Below, piece after piece: positions 50,389 to 64,000 of a stretch of 64,000 nt of DNA. The notes beneath the pieces are model-generated. The model saw only the letters and a program-made list of their open reading frames with translations, was not told where the DNA came from and made no database searches. Numbering within the stretch: position 1 is the first letter of the stretch; each line of letters begins with the position of its first letter. Source of the stretch: Litomosoides sigmodontis. Its lineage: Eukaryota > Nematoda > Chromadorea > Rhabditida > Onchocercidae. The stretch is from positions 1,927,001 through 1,991,000 of the forward strand of contig OY718807.1 in assembly GCA_963070105.1 (NCBI GenBank). The letters run 5' to 3'. Position numbers and translations under genes: made by a program.

Positions 50389-53300
50389 ATGGCAGCGGAA
50401 GATAGCGAAGAACATACGAATTGCATCAACAGTTTCAAGGTTTATAACATGTCAGAAATTTCGGGTGAAACATTGTGCATAGGCAATTTTTGTAAGCATC
50501 ACGCCAACTTGATTTTTTAATTCCGGAGCAACAGATCCGGAGCAGTTGCAGTGTGCTGTCCCATCCATCCATCAGCGTAGCATTGCTGTGACATCGTTTC
50601 GATAAATTTCCAGCAATTGTGGAATTGCGCATATTTTTGTTAAGTTTACCCTTGCAGAGATGGATTGAAAGTTGTATGAATCTATTTCACTTTTTTATTT
50701 AAGCTGAACATATGAGTTTAGTTAAAAATTTTGCCATATTCCTTTAATACATCTAGAACCAACGTTTGTCCGATTTAAATATGTGTTACGTTATTTTATA
50801 CGTAGGAAAACGAGTTATGACTGACGTGAGAGTGCCATTTAAGATGATTAAAAATGACCTTTGTATCGTAGTGCAGGCAGAAATATTTCATATTATGTGA
50901 TACAAAGCTAATGTTTGTTGTAGGAAGTGTGCGCAGTGGGCGATAAGTTAGCGAAAGATTTCTTGGTTTACAATCATTGGAATCTAGAAGCTGCAGTTCA
51001 GCATTTCTTCCACGTAGGTCCACGGTCATTGTTTCATGTGAAGCGATAAATTCGTTGTCCAGTTGTTTTTGAGATTCTCGAATTTTAAATTCTAAATTTT
51101 TTAGAATACAGTTTCAGACTGTTTTTTTTGGATAAGAATGGCGGCAATAGATTAGCTTTCATTAAGCTCTTTTTTTCTTGCTGTGGTTATCCTGTATTTT
51201 CTCTGCATTTCATTCTATGCTACCACATTATACTTTTCCAGACCGATGGACGATTGGAAGAGGAGGAACAAAATGCATCAAACGCAGCGAGCGAGTTGAG
51301 ACATAGACATGTACAAGTAAATGAACCGTCAACTTCACAGTTAGTTCTTTTGTTAAAATCTTAAATGACGATGTTTTCTAAATTATTAACGCTAAATTAA
51401 ATAATAATAATATTTCAAGGGAACTGTTCACATTAAACCATGTCAATTTACCAGTAAATTAAGGCAATGCTGTTTGAGTAGAGAGTTGCAAATGGGTTTA
51501 TGCTATTTTTCTAGAACTGGAAATCGACAGTCATCTTTGTCTCCTGTAAAATTATCGTTGAGGAGACGTCCTTTACCCCCGCCAACTTGGTTCGAATGGA
51601 CTGTTACAATCATCAAACTTCCATTCTTCATTGCTTATCAAAGCTTATTTGAGCTTATCAGTTTCCTATGTAAGTTATCAAACGATTCATTTATTTCGCA
51701 TCAGTTTGAAAGCTTCTGTTCATTTATAGTAATAAAATAATGAATGGTGCAGGCGTGTGGAGCACTTATAATAACAGTTTTAATTTTTTAACTCTTTTCA
51801 ATTAATTTAATTAAGGGTCATTGTTTCGAGCACCGCCATTGGCAGTTGCTGATTCGAGAGGTGATGTGCGACATTTTATCGAGGAATTTAATGCCCATTT
51901 TGGTGATTCCAATAACGAAATTCGCTTCTTCAGTGGATCTTATGATGATGTCAGTTATTGTTAGTAAATGGTTAAGGACATTCTTTGTTTTGCTGAGCGA
52001 ACTTTTTGATAGAAATTCTGTCTCAGCTAGAGAAAATATAAAACGAATAATAAATACTTATAGCCTGTACAAAGTGGCTTCAAAATTAAAAGGATTTTCC
52101 ATTATCAACACTTGAAAAACAGCTAGCATTTTCTGCTTGTTTTCAGGCCATAAACGAGTGTAAAAACTCCTTACGTTTCATGATTGTTTATTTGCACAAT
52201 CCGTCACATGAGTCTTGTGAACGTTTTGTCCGCGAAACATTACTTAGTTATCAAATGAAACAGTTTCTGGAGCGCAATGAAATTCTGTTATGGGGAGTAT
52301 CTGTGCGCAGTCAGGAAGGTTATAAAGGTACTTTTTCTTAGCAGTGCTGGAACTTTTGAATAAAAAGTTTTCAATTTCAGCTGGAGAAGTGCTCTCCTGA
52401 TGTACAAAAATACTTTAATAAGGATTTCAAATTTTTCTTAACTCGATCTTAGGATGCATTTCTACTTTACACGGTTCATTCCAGTATGGCTATTAATTTC
52501 CACCACGACGGAATTGCTTACTCTTAATTTTTATCGAATGACTTGTGACACTTCGGTGATATTTCATCACTTGCCTGTTTTCGTGTTATTCTTATCATTT
52601 CTCTTTTTTCAGTATCAATGGCTCTTCGAGAGAACACATATCCATTTCTCGGGCTACTATGTATGCGCGAGACGCGAATGGTTTTGGTAAATTTCTGGAG
52701 TAGTTATTGAAGATGCTTTTACTACTTATCATGTGGTAGTATTATAGAAAAAATATTTTTAAGATGGATCATTCAGTACAAAAAGTACTTTCTAGTTATA
52801 TTATTGGAGTAAATGCGTGTTTGAAAATTCGCTCGTTTATTTTTTAGCCACAGTAGTTTCGGGCTGGTTGTTAATACAATGTTTATATTAGTTTCGCACG
52901 AACTTCGAGTTAATCCAGTTTCCGATTTGTTGCTACTGCAGGTGCTGCGCTTGGAAGGCGAATACGAGCTTGAGCCAATGCTTTTCACAATTCAAACGGC
53001 GATTGATGAAAATCGCAGCCATTTGGATGCTATAAGGAATGAAAGGTGTAATATATGTTGATTTATGATGAGTTCCTTCTTAATAATTCCCCAAAACGAA
53101 TCCTTATGTTGTTGATTATTGCAGACATCAGCGTGAAGTGAACAATCGCATTTTACGTGAGCAGGAATCGGATTACCAGCGCAGTTTGGCAGCTGATCGG
53201 GCACGTCTAAATGAGAGGAAACGAGCTGAAAGCGAGCGAAAAATGGCTGAAATAAGGGAAGCGGAAGAGAAAAAGAAAAAGCAAGAAAAGAAAGCAGTAA

Positions 53301-54458
53301 TTTTATTTCGCTTTCAGTGTATCATTAGCTATAAGGCCATTATTATAGCAACAATTTTCCTGTAGTGGATGTTTAATATCGAGTTCATCATAATAGCTCC
53401 CATGAATAGGAAGAATAGCTGGAAACAATTATACCGTTGGTTTTTTGGCATCGTGCTTGATTTGTGATTGGTCATATGTTCTTATAAATTAGAGAGGAAT
53501 TAGTTATAGAGCAGTGGTTGCTATTCTCTCACTTTGCTGTGGAAGTAATTACACGAATGGCTAGTTATTGAAAAAGTGATTTGGTCATCCGAAGAAATAT
53601 TCAATTTCCCATATTGCTTAATAGTTTTTCCGTTTAACTAAGAAATTGTTAATTACTGTAATAGTATCAAACTTGATTTAGGTATAATTATATTATAATA
53701 ATCATCCCTGAACTTCATACATTGCTATCACTCAGAAATTAAATGCTATAAGAATGAAATTGGCGAGCGAATTACCACCAGAGTCGCAAGCATCTGATTG
53801 TGTTCGAGTAAGTGTACGATTTCCTAGTGGTGAACGTTTTGAAAGACGGTTCGACGTTACAAATAGTCTGGAGGTTCGCTTTTTTTTTGTCATTAGAGCT
53901 CCATATGGCTACTTTCGTATGTGCTTTGTATAACTCTGAGCAATGCTTTCGGAAAATTTAAGTGACCGAAGTAGGTCTCATGAATAATTCATCGGTCTTG
54001 GCATTAGCTATACCTGCTAATGTACACGATCTGAATTAGGTGTACTTTAACTTCTCCCTTTTTGCGATGTACCAGTCATTCGTCATTCATATTAGTACTA
54101 AACAAATTGTAATTGTTATTTTCTCCATTTATGAAAGCCGTAGTTATTTCCGGTGAGGATTGCTATTCATTTACTGCTTTCGTTATTTATAAAGAAATTC
54201 TTTTAGTGCCCGAATGTTGGTGAATTTTCTGATTTTGAATATATTTATTTTTAGTTGTTGTTCAACGCAACCTTGGCTTACGAGAATTGTCCATTGAATC
54301 TTACGCTGCTGTCCAGTTATCCCAGAAAGCAACTCAACTGTGCACCCGAATGGTACCGTGAGTTCGGAGTAGTGCAGGACCCAGATAATATTCCAACGTT
54401 TCAGGATTGTGGTTTTGAAAAGTCGGTGGTTGTTTTAGTGCAAGATAATGATGCATAG
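50389..54458 (+). CDS. FAF2: FAF2/UBXD8 ERAD factor
   Basis: Eleven exons join in frame: 50389-50439, 50924-51013, 51242-51339, 51515-51669, 51816-51949, 52147-52327, 52613-52686, 52942-53045, 53125-53296, 53736-53873 and 54255-54458. They give 466 residues (human 445). In order: a UBA domain (VYNHWNLEAAVQHFF); a hydrophobic hairpin (FEWTVTIIKLPFFIAYQSLF) that inserts in the ER and lipid droplets; a UAS thioredoxin-like domain (NSLRFMIVYLHNPSHESCER, ALRENTYPFLGLL); a long charged coiled coil (ERKRAESERKMAEIREAEEK); and a C-terminal UBX domain (VRVSVRFPSGERFERRF ... TFQDCGFEKSVVVLVQD). It recruits p97/VCP in ER-associated degradation. Confidence 0.94.
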
Positions 54459-54777
54459 GTATTGACTTTATTGGGATTTTACTCACCTCATTTTTTCATC
54501 TAATTATAATTACCGTATCTGCTGTTCGAATTACCCAAGATCTTTCCATCTTTTTAAATAAGTGCATCAAAATACTGTGTTTAAATTACACCTGATCGTT
54601 CCGTAAAATTTGTTTTATTTAATGGCTATATTTTTAAATCATTAAAGCTGAAGATTTTGATAAGGTTTTTTTTGATATCAACCGGTGTCAAACATATTCA
54701 GAAGTATATGAAATGTGTTCTTAAGCTGATGAACTTTAGTGCTATCAATGAAATTTCTTACGTTTTTCTAGTCTTTT
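54459..54777. other. Short FAF2 to downstream-gene spacer
   Basis: 319 bp between the FAF2 stop and the next + strand ATG. It ends in a good acceptor (CGTTTTTCTAG at 54761-54771) 6 nt before that ATG, the arrangement expected for a trans-spliced downstream cistron. Confidence 0.5.
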
Positions 54778-55796
54778 ATGCATGGTGTGCAGCAAGTTTT
54801 TTCTGAAGTGGGTTCCGATGAATCTGACGGAAATTTTTGCATATTGATGACGGTAATTGTTTCCAGAATAATGCTGGGTTAATTTATTACCTTTTACGAC
54901 CCATTATTTTTGAACGTTTCCAGTGCTATATGGTTCTGTCACTCCTTAAAACTTTTTCTTGCTTTGGTTTGCAACAAATTTCTTTATGAAATCAAACATT
55001 GGTTTTTTTGGCCTAACTTTTTGTACGGAACTGGGTTTTCCCCAACTCATGATGTTTATGTGACAGAGAGGAAAAAAATACCTTTTTTTGTTTACCATAA
55101 CACTAAATGGCCGCTCCAAATCCCAGTTGAAAGTTGAGTATGTAAATCGTCAAAAAACAGCTGCTAGTTCCGTTGCCCTTGCTGCACAAACATTGGTAGG
55201 ATAAGCATTTCCACATTCAGTCAATCAGAAGTTTTATATACCAAAGATATTACACATTGGATGAGGTGCGCTATGTGAAATCAAACTGTGTGAACTTCTC
55301 AGTGAGTGAATCGTCGTAAAACAAAGGATGGAAGGTGAGTTTTCCCAAATATGAGGGTAGCGCTTTCCATAAAAAGTAGTTATACTTTTAACTCCTACAT
55401 AAACTTACTAACGAATTGCCTGTAGAGGTTAGTGAGCTGCTATCAGTTCGCAACGATTTGTGGGACATAATTTCAGAATTTGAAATTAAGGGATGAGTTT
55501 CAAAAATTTATTCGTGATTTTTGGAATTCACAGCAAGAGTGCAACGGAAGACTTTGTCAGTGAGACACTTTTTTAATTAGTTCAAGCTTTTTTTTTTTAA
55601 CCCACCAAGGTGTATGTGAAATATTAATCTAGAAAATTTAGATTTTCCCCGTCTAAAAGCTTTTATTCTCACATATCCGGTGGTTTAAAGGATAGGTGCG
55701 CCGACTTACAACATACATGCATGTATAATAATGAAATTAAGAAAATCAAAAGGCAACTGAAGGAAGAAGTACAAGTTCATATACAAAATATACAAG

Positions 55797-55825
<29 letters not shown>
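54778..55825 (+). CDS. Small coiled-coil protein, unrecognised
   Basis: Four exons join in frame (54778-54852, 55127-55195, 55477-55559, 55696-55825) for 118 residues. The product reads MHGVQQVFSEVGSDESDGN, then LKVEYVNRQKTAASSVALAA, LKLRDEFQKFIRDFWNSQQE and NNEIKKIKRQLKEEVQVHIQ, ending LAFY. It has no signal peptide or membrane span; the last two thirds look helical and coiled-coil prone, as in small complex subunits. I do not recognise the family. The last exon could start at 55691 or 55696; only 55696 keeps a long frame. Its last 29 bases overlap, on the opposite strand, the end of the nuclear-receptor CDS. Confidence 0.55.
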
Positions 55826-61817
<5,992 letters not shown>

Positions 61818-64000
61818 CTGCAATATTTTTCATTATTAGTTTTCAAGAATTGAAATTACAATGCTATAAAATTTTAATTTGTAACATTTTTACAATTTAA
61901 TGCAATTTAAAATTAAAAAATTTTTACAATTTATTGCTTCTTTTTCACAACTTAATATGAAATGATCGTTTTATTGAGAAAAAGAAAACGTGTTTTACTT
62001 TTCGTCTTTTTTTCTTCATCGCTCTTGCTTACATTAAAATTATTAAAAGTGTTTAAATTTAAATGGGAAAAAAATCGGAAAAAACAATGAGATAAAGCAT
62101 TCTGAGTGGTAATAGGCAATGTTCACTAACTGCTACATCGAACAAAATTTTCCATATCAATCAATTTTATCCTTCTCCTCTAGTCTATTCATATTCATTC
62201 ACGTGAAGAGAGAGAAAGAGAGAGGGTGGCAAATCAAATGTTAACAATCGATGAGAGAGAGGGAGAGAAAGAGCAAGAAATGAGTAAATGTGAAGAAGCG
62301 TATTTTTTTAAATGAATTCAATAATCCGTGAATCACTACTAATTACCTATTTTAAAAGTTAGAGGTAAGACTTAGAGATGGATAATTTATCAGCGGAACT
62401 CTCTTACAATCACTATTAACTGATATTTTGATGTGCGCTGTCTGTGCGTGTGTGTGTACATACCTACACACACACACACACATACACACATACACACACA
62501 TACACACGTACATACGTCCACTGCCATAGCGGAACTGAATGAAAGAGGATCGAAAAACAGGTCAAGGGATGATGATACGTGCGTGCTATTTTTATATGAG
62601 TTTATATGACTACTATAGTGCTGAGTGTTATGAACAAAAATTTCGTTTTTATTAAATGCATAAAATTTAAATAACTGAAAATGGAAAGGGCGCTAGCTAG
62701 CTAAATAACCTCGTCCGATTTCATTTCAAAATATCCTTACTTTGTCTTTATTTTGAAATGAAATCGGACGAGGAATAAAACTTCCGTTCAGTTGACAAAC
62801 ATCTCTCTTCCTCTTTTCCTCTTTCTCCTTCTCTCTCTCTCTCTCTCACTTCGGTTATTCGATATGACAAAGTTCATAAAATGTATTTGCTTAAGGAACG
62901 TTTACTCAGACTTGCTCATTTCAATGATTCGTATATATGACTCATATCCTAATACCAATGAATGAAGTAAACAATTGAAAATAAAATTGAAAAGTTAAAC
63001 AAGTGATATTTGCTAATACATTAGAAATTGGGAAGAGAGAAAGAAATACACACGCACATACGCAGAGAGAGAGGGAAAGAGGGAGAGAAAGAGAGTGATA
63101 AATTAAAAAAAAATTATTAAAGCATTCCGATGAATTTTACTTTTCAATCGTTTTTTTTTCTTTTTGACCTAATTTTTTATTTCCCATCAGTCTTACTGTC
63201 TTTTACTTGTCAGTATTAGCAATGATTAAGCCAATGATACTTATTAGTAATGATTAATTCAATAATCAGATAATAATGCATGAAGAGAAATCATCACATA
63301 TCTTTATGTTAACTGTGAATGTAATCATTTTCATTGAAAAGAAATTAGAAGAAATTGTCGCTTATGAAATTTGGGAAATAATAAGTGCAACGATGAAATA
63401 ACAAAAAGAGAGAGAGAAAGAGAGAGGAAGAGGGAAGGAGAAAAAGGGGGAGAGCGGAAAAAAGTTTTAAAAAAATCAAATTGCAGTTTGCGCATCTAAT
63501 ATTTCATCGATAAAGAATCAAAATAATCATTTAAATGGTATAAATTTGAAACGCTCATTTTAAGCATTCAAATTTAGTTGCACTGTTTTGCTGAAAAAAA
63601 AAGCAAAAAGAAATTTAGGAAAATTTTTCCTCCTCCTCTTTTTTAGTCATTCTTTGAGAAGTTGTTTGATGAGGAATGTCAGTTGTTCGTTTCCTCAGTA
63701 GTAGAATGAAATGAAATTTAGAATGCTTGCATAATAAGCTTACACGTATATCTCTCTTCTATCGCCGAACTTTGCGCGTCAATCACACTTACACTTTGAG
63801 CGCAATTGTCACGCCATTACGCAATTATCATATATTATTTATTTCGTACAAATTTAACACTAACTTTATGCTCACTAAAATACATGCAAATAATTTTTTT
63901 GTTGAAAAGAAACTGAGATAGAAAAAAAAATGAAATCAAAAATGCTGAAATGTGCGCATTTACTGAAGTGGGAAAAAATGAAAAGCAAAAATGTAAAAAT
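61818..64000. other. 5' intron or upstream region of nuclear receptor
   Basis: No convincing exon was found. It contains GA/CT-rich tracts (62210-62275, 62825-62849, 63065-63095, 63408-63450), a CA tract (62464-62500) and the hairpin at 62709-62773. An open frame at 63727-63921 (+) has no features. The missing first receptor exon(s) may lie here or beyond. Confidence 0.45.
62709..62773. repeat. Perfect 25-bp inverted repeat, 15-nt loop
   Basis: The left arm starts CCTCGTCCGATTTCATTTCA and the right arm is its exact complement, ending GAAATCGGACGAGG, around a 15-nt loop. It lies upstream of the receptor's DNA-binding exon. The fold resembles a small precursor hairpin in size, but a perfect stem also fits a recent inverted duplication. 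Confidence 0.85.

Noticed and set aside
50500..50635. Possible extra FAF2 exon after CAACAG at about 50533
   Set aside because: Direct joining of 50439 to 50924 gives the conserved UBA order (INSFKEVCAVGDK); the extra exon runs to a stop and has no UBA features.
55331..55500. Tiny exon ATGGAAG plus exon 55432-55496 reading VSELLSVRNDLWDIISEFEI
   Set aside because: The frame ends at TGA at once, while using the strong acceptor at 55476 joins cleanly to the exon ending 55195; this stretch is better read as intron.

Overview
This is a nuclear window from a nematode, most likely a spirurid/filarial worm. A tandem 5S rRNA repeat carries an SL1 spliced-leader RNA gene in its spacer, which is typical of filarial and other nematodes. 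The rest is AT-rich, with many short introns, frequent tttncag-type acceptors close to start codons (candidate SL trans-splice sites), a ground-like (GRL) gene and a nematode-type nuclear receptor. Nothing looks bacterial, phage or plasmid. All gene models below were spliced by eye: each listed junction keeps frame and, except where stated, uses GT-AG ends. They have not been tested against RNA data.

Layout. 1-6218: right-hand end of a 5S/SL1 array (7 5S genes, 8 SL1 genes, 7 SL1-like elements; 902-bp and 843-bp units; degenerate last units). 6955-8507 (+): ground-like secreted protein. 8939-23694 (all -): RBX2/RNF7, peroxisomal acyl-CoA oxidase, MTERF3, TOMM22 and RUVBL1, a same-strand run read right to left. 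24998-28169 (-): SLC10/bile-acid-symporter-family protein. 31653-32032 (-): PMP3/UPF0057 proteolipid. 32841-33669 (-): TRAPPC2/sedlin. 34540-35675 (+): mitochondrial/peroxisomal fission factor MFF. 38130-40287 (+): RSRC1-like SR protein. 44879-45820 (+): small single-pass membrane protein, unrecognised. 46718-49640 (-): ACTL6/BAF53 actin-related protein. 50389-54458 (+): FAF2/UBXD8. 54778-55825 (+): small coiled-coil protein, unrecognised, possibly in an operon with FAF2. 55797-61817 (-): nuclear hormone receptor, 5' end not found. Its DNA-binding-domain intron holds a 307-bp TTTA tract and a 1.3-kb, 67-bp-unit minisatellite.

How the parts relate. Most genes are conserved housekeeping functions: SL trans-splicing and ribosome supply (5S/SL1), chromatin (RUVBL1 and ACTL6, which share the INO80/TIP60-type complexes), mitochondria (TOMM22, MTERF3, MFF), peroxisomes (ACOX, and MFF by family), ubiquitin/ERAD (RBX2, FAF2) and ER-Golgi traffic (TRAPPC2). 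No gene set looks like a new multi-gene system. The most unusual signals are in non-coding or splice architecture: a second SL1-like element in each 5S unit that also carries a perfect 15-nt antisense match to SL1, a 45-bp in-frame duplication of a splice donor in the SLC10 gene, two probable GC-AG introns, a minisatellite that multiplies a copy of its intron's own splice-donor region, and three long perfect hairpins.
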